Shown here one piece after another: positions 51,889 through 63,117 of a DNA stretch of 64,000 bases; the first letter of the stretch is position 1; each line of letters begins with the position of its first letter. This DNA comes from Oppiella nova (Eukaryota > Arthropoda > Arachnida > Sarcoptiformes > Oppiidae): contig CAJPVJ010000013.1 of NCBI GenBank assembly GCA_905397405.1, positions 1-64,000 of the forward strand. Direction: 5' to 3'. Below the pieces are notes generated by a model, which worked only from the letters and a program-made list of their open reading frames with translations, did not search any database and was not told the DNA's origin. The position numbers and the translations under genes were made by a program.

Positions 51889-54800
51889 ATGTTTATCGTT
51901 GCCGGTGCACCTGCACACTCTTCTTTTAAGCAAACACAACTATTAACACGCCTTGCGTCGATCAGTTCTGTTCAATCAATAGAAAGCCAATGGGTTTACC
52001 TTTTCGACCAAACGCTCAACGAGCAACAACAGCAATCTGCTTTACAGCTTTTAAACGATGGCGCATCGTTTGAAGTTCGTCAGGCTGCAAGTGACGAAGT
52101 CCAGATTTTAGTCACGCCACGTGTCGGTACAATTTCACCGTGGTCATCTAAGGCAACCGATATTTTTGCCAATTGTAATACACCTGTACACCGCCTAGAA
52201 CGCGGTGTTTTGTTTACTTTAAAGGGGATTTCTGAAATCTCTGATGCAGTAAAACAAATTTTACATGACCGTATGACAGAAAGCGTTTTCAATAAAATTG
52301 ATGACGCAGCAGCTTTATTCTCTGAAACTGAGCCTAAGCCTTTAAACTCAATTGATATTTTGGGGCAAGGTAAAGATGCACTGGTTAAAGCAAACTCTGA
52401 GTTTGGCTTTGCCTTGTCAGATGAAGAAATTGACTATTTAACCGCAGCATTTAATAAGATGGGGCGTAACCCACACGACATCGAGTTGATGATGTTTGCT
52501 CAAGCAAACTCAGAACATTGTCGTCATAAAATCTTTGGTTCAGAGTGGACAATTGATGGTGAAAAACAACCATTATCATTGTTCCAAATGATTAAAAACA
52601 CTTATAAAGAATCACCTACAGATGTTTTGTCAGCATATAAAGATAATGCTTCTGTAATTGTTGGTTTTGACACACAGCGTTTCTATCCGAAAAAAGATGA
52701 AGCCACGGGTCACCATATTTATAAATACAAGAGCCAAGCTGCCCACATTCTTATGAAAGTGGAAACCCATAACCATCCAACCGCAATTGCTCCATTTGCA
52801 GGTGCTGCGACAGGTTCTGGTGGTGAAATTCGTGATGAAGGTGCAACAGGCCGTGGTGGTAAACCAAAAGCAGGTTTAACGGGTTTTACGGTTTCTAACC
52901 TTAATATTCCAGGTTTTGAACAGCCTTGGGAAGAAAACTACGGTAAACCATCTCGTATGGCATCACCACTTCAGATCATGATTGATGGTCCTTTAGGTGG
53001 TGCAGCATTTAACAACGAGTTTGGTCGTCCTGCGTTAAATGGTTACTTCCGTACTTTTGAGCAAAATGTTAATGGTGAAGTAAAAGGTTTCCATAAACCG
53101 ATTATGATTGCGGGTGGTTACGGGAATATCCGTCCTGACCATGTTGAAAAAGATGCAATTCAGCCAGGTGATTTACTGATTGTATTGGGTGGTCCTGCGA
53201 TGCTCATTGGTTTGGGCGGTGGTGCAGCTTCTTCTGTAGATAGCGGTAAATTGGGTGAAAACCTAGATTTTGCTTCTGTACAACGTGAAAACCCAGAAAT
53301 GGAGCGTCGTTGTCAGGAAGTGATTGATGCATGTTGGAGAATGGAAGACTTTAACCCGATCGTATCTGTACATGATGTGGGGGCGGGTGGTGTTTCCAAT
53401 GCAATGCCTGAACTTGTGAATGATCACGAATTGGGTGCAACTCTTGATCTTCGTAAAATCCCATCGCTTGAACCTGGCATGTCGCCAATGGAAATCTGGT
53501 CAAATGAAGCGCAAGAACGTTATGTACTTGCCATCAAACCAGAATCATTAGAGTTATTTGAATCGATTTGTGCACGTGAACGTTGCCCATTTGCTGTATT
53601 GGGTGAAGCGACTGAAGCACGTCAATTGACTGTAAACGATCCATTGTTTGAAAACAAAGCAGTGGATATGCCAATGCAAGTCATGCTTGGTGGTACGCCA
53701 CGTATGAGTCGTACATACGAAACGATTCAACGTAAAGGTGATGAGTTTGATGCATCTAAAGTTGATTTAAAAGATGCGATCTTCCGTGTATTGAAAAACC
53801 CGACAGTGGCTTCAAAATCATTCCTAATCACCATTGGTGACCGTTCAATCACGGGTATGGTATCGCGTGATCAGATGGTGGGCCGCTGGCAAGTGCCAGT
53901 TGCGGATGCTGCGGTAACCACAACAAGCTTACAAGGCTATACCGGTGAAGCAATGGCAATGGGTGAGCGTCCTCCTGTTGCATTGTTAAATCCTGCTGCT
54001 TCGGCACGTTTGGCCGTGGCTGAGTCCATCACCAATATCATGTGTGCCAATATTGAACAGATCAGTGATATTAAACTGTCTGCTAACTGGATGGCGGCCG
54101 CAGGTCAAAAAGGTGAAGATCAAGCATTATTCGAAGGTGTAAAAGCCATCGGTATGGAAATGTGTCCAGCATTGGGTATTGCAATTCCAGTGGGTAAAGA
54201 CTCATTGTCAATGCGTACAACTTGGAATGACGAAGGCGAAGATAAATCTGTGACTTCACCAATGTCTGGTGTCATCACTGCATTTGCACCTGTGTTGGAT
54301 GTTCGTAAAACATTGACACCTGAATTGAAAAATGAAGATTCAGTTCTGGTACGTATTGATTTATCTAAAGGTCAGTTCCGTTTAGGCGGTTCGATCCTTG
54401 CACAAGTGTATAAGGCAATTGGTTCTGTTACACCTGATGTTGATAACTTTGATGAGTTCAAAGCGTTCTTTGCATTGGTTCAAGATTGGAATAATCGCGG
54501 TTTGATCATGGCGTATCATGACATCGGTGATGGTGGCTTATTGGCAACTGTTGCTGAAATGATGTTTGCTTCACGCTTAGGTGTAGCACTTGAAGATCAA
54601 TCTACTGAAAGCTTATTTGCCGAAGAAATTGGTGCAGTATTGCAAATTTCTAAAGCAGACTGGGCAAGTTTGACAGATGAAGTTGCAACTTCAAGTTTAA
54701 AAGAAGCGATTCGCGTTGTTGGTACTGTCAATGATTCTGATAAATTGTCAGTGAACGGTTTGGTACTTGATCGTGCTGAATTGCAACAAGCTTGGACTGA

Positions 54801-55722
54801 AGTGTCTCATCAAATTCAACGTTTACGTGATAACGTAGAAACCGCTGATTCAGAATTTGCATTAATTGGTGATAAAAACCATAAAGGTATAATTGCATTA
54901 CCAACTTTTGATTTAAATGAGCCTGTTGAAGCACCATATATCAATGAACGCCGTCCAAACATGATGATTTTACGTGAACAAGGCGTGAATGGTCATGTTG
55001 AAATGGCTGCGGCATTCGATAAAGTTGGTTTTAATACTGTTGATGTTCACATGAGTGATTTACTTTCAGGTCGTGTAGATTTAGACGACTTTGAAGGGCT
55101 GGTTGCTTGTGGTGGTTTCTCTTATGGCGATGTTTTAGGTGCTGGTGGTGGTTGGGCCAAGTCTGTACTGTTTAATCCTAAACTTCGTGATCAATTTGAG
55201 AAATTCTTTAACCGTGACAATACTTTCTCTGTGGGTATTTGTAATGGTTGTCAAATGTTGGCTCAGCTTGCACCACTTATTCCAGGTGCAGACAACTGGC
55301 CACGTTTCCGCCGTAATACTTCAGAAGTATTTGAAGCACGTGTTGTGAATGTGAAAGTTGAGAAATCTCCATCGATTCTTCTAGAAGGTATGGAAGGCTC
55401 TATTTTACCAATCGCTGTTGCACATGGTGAAGGTCGTGCAGAAACTTCTGCTGAAAACTTTGCTGCGTTAAATGCGGGTAATCAAGTAATTTTACGTTAT
55501 GTAGACAGCTTGGGTAATGCAACTCAACAATACCCATTGAACCCGAATGGCTCTCCTGAGGCGATTTCTGGGGTGACCTCAAAAGATGGTCGTGCAACGA
55601 TTATGATGCCGCATCCTGAACGTAATTTCCGTGCAATTCAACATTCTTGGAAACCTGAAGAGTGGACAGAAGATGGTGCATGGTTACGTATGTTCCGTAA
55701 TGCACGTAAGTTTATTGGTTAA
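51889..55722 (+). CDS. purL: Phosphoribosylformylglycinamidine synthase (large, single-chain PurL)
   Basis: PurL makes FGAM from FGAR and glutamine in purine synthesis. The start at 51889 ([13 protein letters not shown]) fits the family; an upstream TTG (51856) keeps the frame open. The protein has the PurS-like N-terminal part, the two AIRS-type ATP halves ([53 protein letters not shown]) and a C-terminal glutaminase with the nucleophile Cys in [10 protein letters not shown], plus HGEGRAE and [10 protein letters not shown]. The roughly 1277-aa length is that of the single-chain form of gammaproteobacteria. A strong terminator follows. Confidence 0.97.
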   Translation: MFIVAGAPAHSSFKQTQLLTRLASISSVQSIESQWVYLFDQTLNEQQQQSALQLLNDGASFEVRQAASDEVQILVTPRVGTISPWSSKATDIFANCNTPVHRLERGVLFTLKGISEISDAVKQILHDRMTESVFNKIDDAAALFSETEPKPLNSIDILGQGKDALVKANSEFGFALSDEEIDYLTAAFNKMGRNPHDIELMMFAQANSEHCRHKIFGSEWTIDGEKQPLSLFQMIKNTYKESPTDVLSAYKDNASVIVGFDTQRFYPKKDEATGHHIYKYKSQAAHILMKVETHNHPTAIAPFAGAATGSGGEIRDEGATGRGGKPKAGLTGFTVSNLNIPGFEQPWEENYGKPSRMASPLQIMIDGPLGGAAFNNEFGRPALNGYFRTFEQNVNGEVKGFHKPIMIAGGYGNIRPDHVEKDAIQPGDLLIVLGGPAMLIGLGGGAASSVDSGKLGENLDFASVQRENPEMERRCQEVIDACWRMEDFNPIVSVHDVGAGGVSNAMPELVNDHELGATLDLRKIPSLEPGMSPMEIWSNEAQERYVLAIKPESLELFESICARERCPFAVLGEATEARQLTVNDPLFENKAVDMPMQVMLGGTPRMSRTYETIQRKGDEFDASKVDLKDAIFRVLKNPTVASKSFLITIGDRSITGMVSRDQMVGRWQVPVADAAVTTTSLQGYTGEAMAMGERPPVALLNPAASARLAVAESITNIMCANIEQISDIKLSANWMAAAGQKGEDQALFEGVKAIGMEMCPALGIAIPVGKDSLSMRTTWNDEGEDKSVTSPMSGVITAFAPVLDVRKTLTPELKNEDSVLVRIDLSKGQFRLGGSILAQVYKAIGSVTPDVDNFDEFKAFFALVQDWNNRGLIMAYHDIGDGGLLATVAEMMFASRLGVALEDQSTESLFAEEIGAVLQISKADWASLTDEVATSSLKEAIRVVGTVNDSDKLSVNGLVLDRAELQQAWTEVSHQIQRLRDNVETADSEFALIGDKNHKGIIALPTFDLNEPVEAPYINERRPNMMILREQGVNGHVEMAAAFDKVGFNTVDVHMSDLLSGRVDLDDFEGLVACGGFSYGDVLGAGGGWAKSVLFNPKLRDQFEKFFNRDNTFSVGICNGCQMLAQLAPLIPGADNWPRFRRNTSEVFEARVVNVKVEKSPSILLEGMEGSILPIAVAHGEGRAETSAENFAALNAGNQVILRYVDSLGNATQQYPLNPNGSPEAISGVTSKDGRATIMMPHPERNFRAIQHSWKPEEWTEDGAWLRMFRNARKFIG

Positions 55723-55745
55723 TTAGATCTAGACCAATGAATTGT

Positions 55746-55769
55746 AAAAGCCCCGTAAGGGGCTTTTTT
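55746..55769 (+). terminator. Rho-independent terminator of purL
   Basis: AAAAGCCCC-GTAA-GGGGCTTTT with a T run. Confidence 0.85.
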
Positions 55770-56031
55770 GTTTTAAACTGATCAATATTTCTATCGCCTC
55801 CACTCAAAGGTAAGATTTATGCTGCCACGGGATAGTGGCACTATATAGGATTAAATAATGCAACATTAAAATGAGTTGATTTATATCAAGTTAATTATAT
55901 TGATGAGTATAAGATAATTTTAGTTACAGTTTTAACTTTGGTTTATTTCTTGCATGTTATACATTGTCTATTAAAAGACCAATGTTTTGCCCCAAAAATG
56001 TTCCATGATGTAGCAAGAATGAGGTGATAAA

Positions 56032-56157
56032 ATGATAAGAACAGTCAATTATTCAACAGCAGATAAGGTCATCCTTCGCCAAAAAGGCTGGAAATGGTTT
56101 AGTGTTATTTTAGTTGTACAAATGCTGATTATTCTCAGTGCATATTTAATTGCATAG
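56032..56157 (+). CDS. Small single-span membrane protein, 41 aa
   Basis: The ATG at 56032 follows GAGGTGATAAA. The peptide has a basic front (DKVILRQKGWKWF) and one hydrophobic segment (SVILVVQMLIILSAYLI). Terminators lie before (purL) and after (56207), so it is a separate short unit. Function is unknown. Confidence 0.6.
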   Translation: MIRTVNYSTADKVILRQKGWKWFSVILVVQMLIILSAYLIA

Positions 56158-56206
56158 CTAAAGAAGCGAGTACATTCTCTGATTGATAATTTTAGATGCT
56201 AATAAC

Positions 56207-56231
56207 AAAAGCCACTTTATTGTGGTTTTTG
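56207..56231 (+). terminator. Rho-independent terminator
   Basis: AAAAGCCAC-TTTATT-GTGGTTTTT (one G-T pair in the stem), followed by GTG. Confidence 0.7.
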
Positions 56232-56298
56232 TGTATTAAAGATATTTCATGAATCAAAAAATGATCATGTGAAGTGAATTATATTGGAATTGAAAGTT

Positions 56299-56331
56299 CC
56301 TTCTCCCTATGGGAGAAGGTTAGGATGAGGG
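56299..56331. repeat. REP-like repeat
   Basis: CCTTCTCCC-TAT-GGGAGAAGG followed by TTAGGATGAGGG. This matches the common intergenic REP-type pattern of many gammaproteobacteria (from memory). I see one copy in the window. Confidence 0.65.
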
Positions 56332-56487
56332 TGCTTTTATGTTGATTTATGGTTTTAAAAAGGACTTATGAAAGAAGTCTATTATGAATTTTTATAATTT
56401 TTTTTCATAAAAATAAATGACCTAATCGTGACTTTAGAGTCCTTACAAAACTTATTGCTTTCGCAAACGACTGCTGGAAAATAATCT

Positions 56488-57018
56488 ATGAAACAGTTTC
56501 AGAATATAAATAAAATAAGTTTACTAATAGTCGGTTTGATTTTTACGCAATTGGTAAATGCTCAGAATATTCAGATAGACACGCTTATCGATACTAAAGC
56601 GATCAATTGTTATGCACTTTTTCAACATCCTGAAAGTAAAATAGCTGTACTTTTACAAGATTTTAGCCGTGATGGGCAGAAAAATATAAAGCTGAATAAA
56701 TCTAAACAGACGATGATTGTTGGTAATAATACATATTATGGTGTGCAAGGTTATCGCTATTATAAAACTGCACATACTGAACAGGATGACTTAGCAGTAG
56801 ATAGTAATGTTTTTGGATCACAACTGATCAAAATTGCATTACAAAAATATAAATCGGGTAAAACTCAATCCAATGGTTACTATTTTGTATTTAAGGGTAC
56901 ACCGACAACGGTGCTCTATCATTTACGTAAGGTTGTGGGTGATGATTGGAATATTGAGAACGCTTTAGATGAAACACCACAAGGAAACTCAAAGTTGAGC
57001 TGTGGCTATACAAGGTAA
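56488..57018 (+). CDS. Exported protein, 176 aa, unknown
   Basis: The signal peptide covers about residues 1-25 (LLIVGLIFTQLVNAQ). The mature part is strand-rich with two Cys (INCYALF, LSCGYTR) that could pair from near its ends. No family is recognised. It is the first of three closely spaced plus-strand genes, the other two being lipoproteins. Confidence 0.6.
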   Translation: MKQFQNINKISLLIVGLIFTQLVNAQNIQIDTLIDTKAINCYALFQHPESKIAVLLQDFSRDGQKNIKLNKSKQTMIVGNNTYYGVQGYRYYKTAHTEQDDLAVDSNVFGSQLIKIALQKYKSGKTQSNGYYFVFKGTPTTVLYHLRKVVGDDWNIENALDETPQGNSKLSCGYTR

Positions 57019-57022
57019 ATGA

Positions 57023-57433
57023 ATGAATAGATTTATATTTCTAATACCAATACTGTTTTCACTTAGCGCATGTTATCCATATATAGAAAAAACCATACCT
57101 GAAATTGAAGTAACTGTAAAAGATTCTGAAGGGAAAATGGTGGATCTTGCTTATGTCGTTTTAACGACGACAGTTAAAGAGGGTAAAACGATCAAAAACT
57201 ACAAGACTCAATATACTAAAAATGGCAAAGCGTATTTTGATATCAATAGATCTTTTGCACTGAATATGGGGTTGGATAGAAAGTATACATGGTCGCTCTG
57301 TGTATCTAAACAAGGCTATAAAAAGCAATATTACAGTATTTCAGATAAAAGTATTTTTGATATACATTTAGAAAGATTGGAAGATCCAAAAGTGAATCAA
57401 AAATGCCAGAACAATACACTTAGAATAAGGTGA
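57023..57433 (+). CDS. Lipoprotein, 136 aa, tandem paralogue A
   Basis: The signal peptide ends in lipobox LSAC. The mature part (PEIEVTVKDSEGKMVDLAYVV ... WSLCVSKQGYKKQYYSI) has the layout of a carboxypeptidase-regulatory-like or transthyretin-like beta fold. It starts 5 bases after the previous stop. Clearly related to the next gene. Confidence 0.65.
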   Translation: MNRFIFLIPILFSLSACYPYIEKTIPEIEVTVKDSEGKMVDLAYVVLTTTVKEGKTIKNYKTQYTKNGKAYFDINRSFALNMGLDRKYTWSLCVSKQGYKKQYYSISDKSIFDIHLERLEDPKVNQKCQNNTLRIR

Positions 57434-57497
57434 CTATAATTTCCCACATGTCAAAATTAATTTAGAAAAATCAAAAAATTTTTAAATAGATGAGTTT

Positions 57498-57914
57498 ATG
57501 AAAAGAAGCATATTTCTAGTACCAATCCTGATTTCTTTAAGTAGTTGTTATCCGATATATAAAACACAGAAGCCTCAAGTGACTGTGACTGTTGTAAATG
57601 AGCAGGGAGTAGCAATTTCTGATGTAAAAGTCGTGTTAGTAACGGCAGTACATCCTGCAAAAATAGATGACCAGTATGATGAAAAGTTCACAAACAAATT
57701 GGGGATAGTGAATTTTGAAAAACAGGCCGAATGGAAAGTTGAGAGCTTAATGATTCATGGGGTACAAGTGTACGATTGGAATTTATGCCTTGCAAAAGAT
57801 GGCTATATCACACAAGAATTTGTCGATGTCGGTAAAAAAGCGCAGATTAAAATCATTTTAAAGAAAGGTAAAACGCCATTAAAACAGTACCCATTATCAA
57901 TGCTAGAAGGTTAA
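57498..57914 (+). CDS. Lipoprotein, 138 aa, tandem paralogue B
   Basis: Shares its layout with paralogue A: signal plus LSSC lipobox, YPIYKTQKPQVTVTVVNEQG, DVKVVLVTAV and WNLCLAKDGYITQEFVDVG. The two arose by tandem duplication and have diverged. The C-terminal tail is basic. Function is unknown; both should face the periplasm or cell exterior. Confidence 0.65.
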   Translation: MKRSIFLVPILISLSSCYPIYKTQKPQVTVTVVNEQGVAISDVKVVLVTAVHPAKIDDQYDEKFTNKLGIVNFEKQAEWKVESLMIHGVQVYDWNLCLAKDGYITQEFVDVGKKAQIKIILKKGKTPLKQYPLSMLEG

Positions 57915-58005
57915 TTATTCTGCATATCATATATTCAATCTTTTGAGCGATTGGTGGAATTGAATGCAGTCTAAAAGGGAGGTGATCTTAGTCAAGCATG
58001 TACAA

Positions 58006-58029
58006 AAAAACCACCCGAAGGTGGTTTTT
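58006..58029. terminator. Bidirectional terminator between the lipoproteins and gltP
   Basis: AAAAACCACC-CGAA-GGTGGTTTTT, a perfect 10-bp stem. Confidence 0.85.
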
Positions 58030-58042
58030 CTGATCTTAAAAA

Positions 58043-59332
58043 TTAATGTGTGGCATCAAAATTATAAGATTTTTGTTTTTCAGTATCGAACTTACCTTCC
58101 CATTTACTAATCACGAGAACAGCAAGTGCATTACCAATCACATTCAATACAGTACGAGCCATATCTAAAATACGGTCAATACCCGCAATAAATGCTAAGC
58201 CTTCTAGTGGGATACCCACGCTGCCTAAAGTTGCCAATAGAACCACGAAAGACACGCCAGGAACGCCTGCGATACCCTTAGAGGTAATCATCAGGGTCAA
58301 GACCAAAACAAGCTGTTGAGTGATGGTTAAATCAATACCGTAAAGTTGCGCAATAAAGATGGCAGCAATACTTTGATAGAGTGTTGAACCATCTAAGTTA
58401 AATGAATAACCGATAGGAACAACAAAACTGGTAATTGATTTAGGTGCACCATAAGCTTCCATTTTTTCCATCATACGTGGTAAAACGGTTTCAGAGCTTG
58501 CAGTGGAGTAGGCCAGAATAAGTTCATCTTTTAAGATTTTGATAATTGTCCAGATACTGAAACCACAGAATCTAGCCACAAAACCAAGCACAATAAAGAT
58601 AAAGAACAGAATTGCCCCATAAACTAAAACGGCTAGTTTAATTAACGGTAATAATGAACTAAAACCAAAGTTTGCAACAGTCGCTGCGATCAAGCCGAAT
58701 ACACCAAACGGTGCAAACATCATGATCATGTGCGTTACTTTGAACATTGTTTCAGAAACAGCTTTTAACACGTCAATTAACGGTTGCTTGGTTTCTTTAG
58801 ACAATGAACCTAGACCAATACCGAAAATGACTGCAAAGAAAATAATCGGCAACATGTGCCCATCACCCATTGCAGCAAAAATATTCGGTGGGATAAGTGA
58901 AAGAACTGTATTCACTAAGCCATGAGCTTCATGGCTGACTTCCTGTGTCGTTTCTTTATATTGCGAAATATCAGAGGTTGTCAGTGTAGACATATCAATG
59001 CCTGCACCAGGTTGGAATACATTGGCAGCAACTAAGCCTACAATAATTGCAACTGTCGTAATAATCTCAAAATAAACAATGGTTTTAAAACCAAGTTTAC
59101 CGACACTTTTACTGTCACCCGCATTGGCAATTCCTAAAATCAGCATGGAAAGCACAAGTGGAATTACAATCATTTTGATCAGATTGATGAAAATCTTACC
59201 CAATGGTTGTAAAAAGTTTGCAATGATGTCACCGCGAATTTCAGGTGCGTTGTGCAAAAAAGCACCAACAAGAATACCTAAGAAGAGCGCAATAACAATT
59301 TGCCAAGCGAGGCTAATTTTCATTTTCTTCAT
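58043..59332 (-). CDS. gltP: Dicarboxylate/amino acid:cation symporter (GltP/DctA family)
   Basis: The 429-aa inner-membrane protein carries the family's key blocks: YSTASSETVLPRMM (helical hairpin 1), PIGYSFNLDGSTLYQSIAAI (the NLDG substrate/cation site), TSKGIAGVPGVSFVVL (hairpin 2) and IDRILDMARTVLNVIGN. The family takes up C4-dicarboxylates or acidic amino acids with Na+ or H+. The blocks are typical of glutamate/aspartate carriers, but the substrate is not proved. It stands alone and faces a terminator. Confidence 0.88.
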   Translation of the reverse strand: MKKMKISLAWQIVIALFLGILVGAFLHNAPEIRGDIIANFLQPLGKIFINLIKMIVIPLVLSMLILGIANAGDSKSVGKLGFKTIVYFEIITTVAIIVGLVAANVFQPGAGIDMSTLTTSDISQYKETTQEVSHEAHGLVNTVLSLIPPNIFAAMGDGHMLPIIFFAVIFGIGLGSLSKETKQPLIDVLKAVSETMFKVTHMIMMFAPFGVFGLIAATVANFGFSSLLPLIKLAVLVYGAILFFIFIVLGFVARFCGFSIWTIIKILKDELILAYSTASSETVLPRMMEKMEAYGAPKSITSFVVPIGYSFNLDGSTLYQSIAAIFIAQLYGIDLTITQQLVLVLTLMITSKGIAGVPGVSFVVLLATLGSVGIPLEGLAFIAGIDRILDMARTVLNVIGNALAVLVISKWEGKFDTEKQKSYNFDATH

Positions 59333-59609
59333 ACTGAGCCCTTAAAATTCAGATTTTGGCGAAAAGGAAAACTCTATCAAAAAAACACAAAAGAAATCCC
59401 GCTAAAGCATGTGGGTGCCTTAGGGTGGGAGATTCTGAGTATTCAGAGTATTTCGAAAATGGCCTATTCTGACGCTATTTGCGTCAGCAGTACTAACTTT
59501 TTTATCAAAAATGCGTTCAAATGATTAAAAATAGTTCAGTTTGATTAAAATATTCGATTTTATTGTTAATTTTAATTCATTATATAAATTAAATTTCACA
59601 CAATTATTC

Positions 59610-60719
59610 TTATTTTTTATGTGTTTTGGTCAGGCGTATATATGCCCATATCATCAAAACTCCTGTTAAGCACACGAGATAAATTAACTTAGGAATAACC
59701 ACCTGAATCGGTACACCCATTTGATTTAACTGAATAAATAAGTTAATTCCTTGAGTAGACGGGAAGAGGTGAGCAAAATACTGCATCCAAGTCGGCATTG
59801 CTTGCAGGGGCCAAGCTGCACCTGAGAGTAAAAATAATGGAATTGAGGTGAAAACGATCAGATGTCCAGCACGTTCTGAAATATCTAGATAGCTGGCTAA
59901 AAGCATTGCCATTGTAATCACGCAACTAATAAAAATCGGAACAGAAAACAGCATGCCCCAGAAATTGCCACCTCTTGGGTAGTCATTGATCCAGTAAGTG
60001 AAACCAAATAGATAATAGCAGCCGAGGCAGCCAATCGTGAGTGCTGCTAGATAGATTCCAAAAAATTCAGCGGTTGTGGCTCGCCATCGTTGCTCACGAT
60101 ACCCAGCAATCAACATGCACAAGCCCAGAACAATAGTCTGATGGATAATCAGCGGTGCAATTGCAGGAAAGATATAACTGCCATATCCTGAAAGTGTGTT
60201 AAACAACGGAATTTGATGGATCGGAAGCGCGACTTGGAAATGTGAAATTTTGCCAAACCTTTCGGCTTGCTCTGCAACCGCATTTTCAATTGCAGTGGCT
60301 AAGCCTAAACCAATCTGTTTGGTTTTAAGAAAATAAGCACTACTCAAATATAAACCAATACCACCAGCCTCACCTCGAACCACACTATTGGATAGGTTCT
60401 CAGGTAATAATAAAATACCATCGGCTTTTTGCTCTTGAACCATCCGTTTTGCTTGTTCAAAATTTCCAGTAATTTCAGTGATTTTTACATTGGGACTTTT
60501 GGCAACTTCAGTAATGATGGTATTACTTAGATAGCTTTGTTCTTCATCTACAATAATAATCGGCAAACTTTCAGCCGTTTGCGCTTTATAGGCTGTGGGA
60601 TAAAAAATGCTATAAAAAAATACTGAAAGCACCATGGTGGTCAAAATAGACGAGTTTTTCCCAATATTTTTAAAAGTGTCTACATAGTATCGAGCGAGTT
60701 CTTTAAAGAATTTAATCAT
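59610..60719 (-). CDS. ABC-2-type permease (second of a pair)
   Basis: The 369-aa protein has an N-terminal span, a large periplasmic domain (about residues 45-170) and five C-terminal spans including LAALTIGCLGCYYLFGF and IFTSIPLFLLSGAAWP, the pattern of ABC2_membrane_3/YhhJ-YbhR permeases. It overlaps the first permease gene by 8 bases. It is the last gene of the cluster TolC-like, HlyD-like, permease, permease. Confidence 0.8.
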   Translation of the reverse strand: MIKFFKELARYYVDTFKNIGKNSSILTTMVLSVFFYSIFYPTAYKAQTAESLPIIIVDEEQSYLSNTIITEVAKSPNVKITEITGNFEQAKRMVQEQKADGILLLPENLSNSVVRGEAGGIGLYLSSAYFLKTKQIGLGLATAIENAVAEQAERFGKISHFQVALPIHQIPLFNTLSGYGSYIFPAIAPLIIHQTIVLGLCMLIAGYREQRWRATTAEFFGIYLAALTIGCLGCYYLFGFTYWINDYPRGGNFWGMLFSVPIFISCVITMAMLLASYLDISERAGHLIVFTSIPLFLLSGAAWPLQAMPTWMQYFAHLFPSTQGINLFIQLNQMGVPIQVVIPKLIYLVCLTGVLMIWAYIRLTKTHKK

Positions 60720-61845
60720 GTTTTGCTCCCTTTAAATTTTTATTGAGGAGTAAACTTGATAATGCAAAATAGAAAATACAATATGCGGCAAGGATAGCTA
60801 AAGGAACCATCGAAATAAAACTAGGACTGCCAACAACCCATTGTTCAGTTTGTAATTTCGCATAAGGTGTATAAGGAATAATGTTGGCCCAAAATTTGGT
60901 AAAAATTGGTGCATTATTTAAGGGAAGCGTTACGCCTGCAAAACTCAGCGAGGAGCCACCATAGACTGCAATAAATCCAAAAGTTTTAGATAAATTTCTA
61001 GTTGCGAGAACGACTGTACTACTGATCAGTGCATAGGATGAATAAAGTAAGAATTGTCCAAGTAAAATCATCCATAGGCTGCCAGCAATGAACCAACCTC
61101 GGATCACCACCAGCCAAAACAACCATGCCCAAGTCCAAAAACAGAAAATTAACACATAGACCATATTTTTTGCCAAAAGCGCACTCAATACAGACTTGCC
61201 TTGGACCCATTGATTTAAGGTACCGTATTTCAATTCTTGACCCACAGCAAAGGCTACACAACAACACAGCAATAAGTGCAAAATTGCTGGAATCATAAAG
61301 GGTTCTAAATAGAACTCATAACTGAGATTCGGATTGAATAGGGGAGAAATTTTTATATTTGCTGTGGAAAGTTCAGCATAAGGAATTTTATTTTCAAAAT
61401 AAGAATTCTTTGCAAAATCAGCAATCGCTTCAACCGTAGAGAGAAGCATCGCTGAAGAGATCCCATTGCCAATACTAAAATAGGACTGATTAAAAGCAAT
61501 ACTGATCTGTGCATCTTGTGCTTGAACCATACGTTGTTCAGCACCTGCTGGAATATGCACATATCCCCAAATCTTGGTCTGATTGAGCAGATGTTCAACT
61601 TCATTGGGATTGTCTGATACAGTGTAGATTGAAAGCGTGTGATTATGACTAAGATACTTTTCTATATTGCGACTGAGTTCACTTTGATCTTGATCAATAA
61701 TTGCAATCGGTAAATGTTCAGCTTTTCCTGCATAAAACATACTACTGAATAAAATAATCACAAAGAGCGGGGCAAGTGTGACTAAGCATAAATCCCATTT
61801 ATGCTTGAGCAAATATTGAAGCTCTCTTAACATGCCCGTCCACAT
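60712..61845 (-). CDS. ABC-2-type permease (first of a pair)
   Basis: The 377-aa protein has the same topology as its neighbour: a basic N-terminus (MLRELQYLLKHKWDL), one span, a periplasmic domain with IAIIDQDQSELSRNIEKY, and C-terminal spans (LLCCCVAFAVGQELKYGTLNQW, GSSLSFAGVTLPLNN). It starts 2 bases after the HlyD-like stop. The two permeases should form a heterodimeric channel that exports a drug or other molecule with the HlyD and TolC partners. Confidence 0.8.
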   Translation of the reverse strand: MWTGMLRELQYLLKHKWDLCLVTLAPLFVIILFSSMFYAGKAEHLPIAIIDQDQSELSRNIEKYLSHNHTLSIYTVSDNPNEVEHLLNQTKIWGYVHIPAGAEQRMVQAQDAQISIAFNQSYFSIGNGISSAMLLSTVEAIADFAKNSYFENKIPYAELSTANIKISPLFNPNLSYEFYLEPFMIPAILHLLLCCCVAFAVGQELKYGTLNQWVQGKSVLSALLAKNMVYVLIFCFWTWAWLFWLVVIRGWFIAGSLWMILLGQFLLYSSYALISSTVVLATRNLSKTFGFIAVYGGSSLSFAGVTLPLNNAPIFTKFWANIIPYTPYAKLQTEQWVVGSPSFISMVPLAILAAYCIFYFALSSLLLNKNLKGAKHD

Positions 61846-61847
61846 GC

Positions 61848-63104
61848 TTATTGGCTCTCTTTTAATTTAAAGATCACACTCATGCCTACTTTTAATTCAG
61901 GCACGGCTTCAGCGGGTGTAAGCTTGACTTTAAAACTACGAATATCATATCCACCTGTCTGACGTGTGGTTTTAATAGTTGCAAACTCACCCTCAGCATC
62001 TATATTTTTGATGTTAAATGACACTGTTTTATTGAGTGCGGGTATAAAACCATCTAAGCTTTTTGCTTGATAAACTTGGGTGTATTGATCTTCACGGACA
62101 TTTAAACTGACCCAATTTTCTTCATCTTGAATAATACTCACAACAGGGACACCAATAGCCACCAGTTCTGAGGGTTTACCATAAGTTTTAGATACTGTGC
62201 CGTTTACAGGAGAATATAGTTTGGTTTCTGCCTCTAAAGCATTGGCTTCCGCAACAGCGGCTTTTGCAATCTCGACTTGTGCATCAGCCCCAGATTTTTG
62301 TTCAGCGGTACTGCCACGCTTTGCACGTGCATATTGCTGATAAGCGGCTTCACTCATTTGAGTGGCTGATTGTGCAGCGGCATGCATTTCATCACGGCGT
62401 TGACGTGAAATTACCCCTTGTGCAAAGAGGTTAGCACCGCGTTGATAGGTCATTTTTGCAAGATTTTCTTGCGCTTTTACACTTTGCCAATTGGCATATA
62501 AGGTATCAATGTTTTCTTGTTGAGAACCTCTGTCTGCCGTCGATTGTAAGGCTAAGGCGGATTGTAAACTTGCCAGCGCTTGTTGTTTTTTGGCAGCAAT
62601 TTCTGGGCTGCTTAGAGTAACTAACAGTTGTCCTTTTTCAATTTTTTGACCATCGCTGACAAAGATGCCTTCTATTCGACTTGGAACTTTAGTGCTGACA
62701 TGTAATGTTTCAGCCTCAACACGTCCTTGAATATCTACTGTTTTAGGTTGATAACTTTTCCATAGACCAAACGCAATCAATCCCAATAATAGAATTAAAA
62801 TTATTGCGCCAATGACCAGAATTGTTTTCTTTTTAGATGGTTTTTGATCGTTGTTGATGTTTGTTGCGGCACTTTGTTCCTGTGCTGAATCTTTGATTGG
62901 TGTCTCTTTTTCAGATTCAATTTGGTCGGCTGTAGGTTGTTGCGCTACAGTTGCATCAGATAAAGCAGTCGGATCTGTATTGTTTTGTGTATTCATTTCT
63001 GGATGAACTAAATTTTCATTTGATGAAATATCTGAGTTTGCATCAGCTTGCGAAGTTGAAGATGAATCATTTTGTCCATTGTGATGGTCATGTTGTTTTG
63101 TCAT
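61848..63104 (-). CDS. HlyD/EmrA-family membrane fusion protein
   Basis: The start at 63104 (MTKQHDHHNGQN) has GGAG 6 bases upstream, better than 63116 or 63179. A long polar N-terminus (His, Asn, Asp, Ser, Gln) of about 95 residues precedes one membrane span (TILVIGAIILILLLGLIAFG). Then come the periplasmic hairpin and lipoyl-type segments (GRVEAETLHVSTKVPSRI and LYSPVNGTVSKTYG). The length is about 418 aa. It joins the inner-membrane permeases to the TolC-like protein. The long His/Asn-rich cytoplasmic tail is unusual. Confidence 0.85.
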   Translation of the reverse strand: MTKQHDHHNGQNDSSSTSQADANSDISSNENLVHPEMNTQNNTDPTALSDATVAQQPTADQIESEKETPIKDSAQEQSAATNINNDQKPSKKKTILVIGAIILILLLGLIAFGLWKSYQPKTVDIQGRVEAETLHVSTKVPSRIEGIFVSDGQKIEKGQLLVTLSSPEIAAKKQQALASLQSALALQSTADRGSQQENIDTLYANWQSVKAQENLAKMTYQRGANLFAQGVISRQRRDEMHAAAQSATQMSEAAYQQYARAKRGSTAEQKSGADAQVEIAKAAVAEANALEAETKLYSPVNGTVSKTYGKPSELVAIGVPVVSIIQDEENWVSLNVREDQYTQVYQAKSLDGFIPALNKTVSFNIKNIDAEGEFATIKTTRQTGGYDIRSFKVKLTPAEAVPELKVGMSVIFKLKESQ

Positions 63105-63117
63105 TTTATGCTCCATC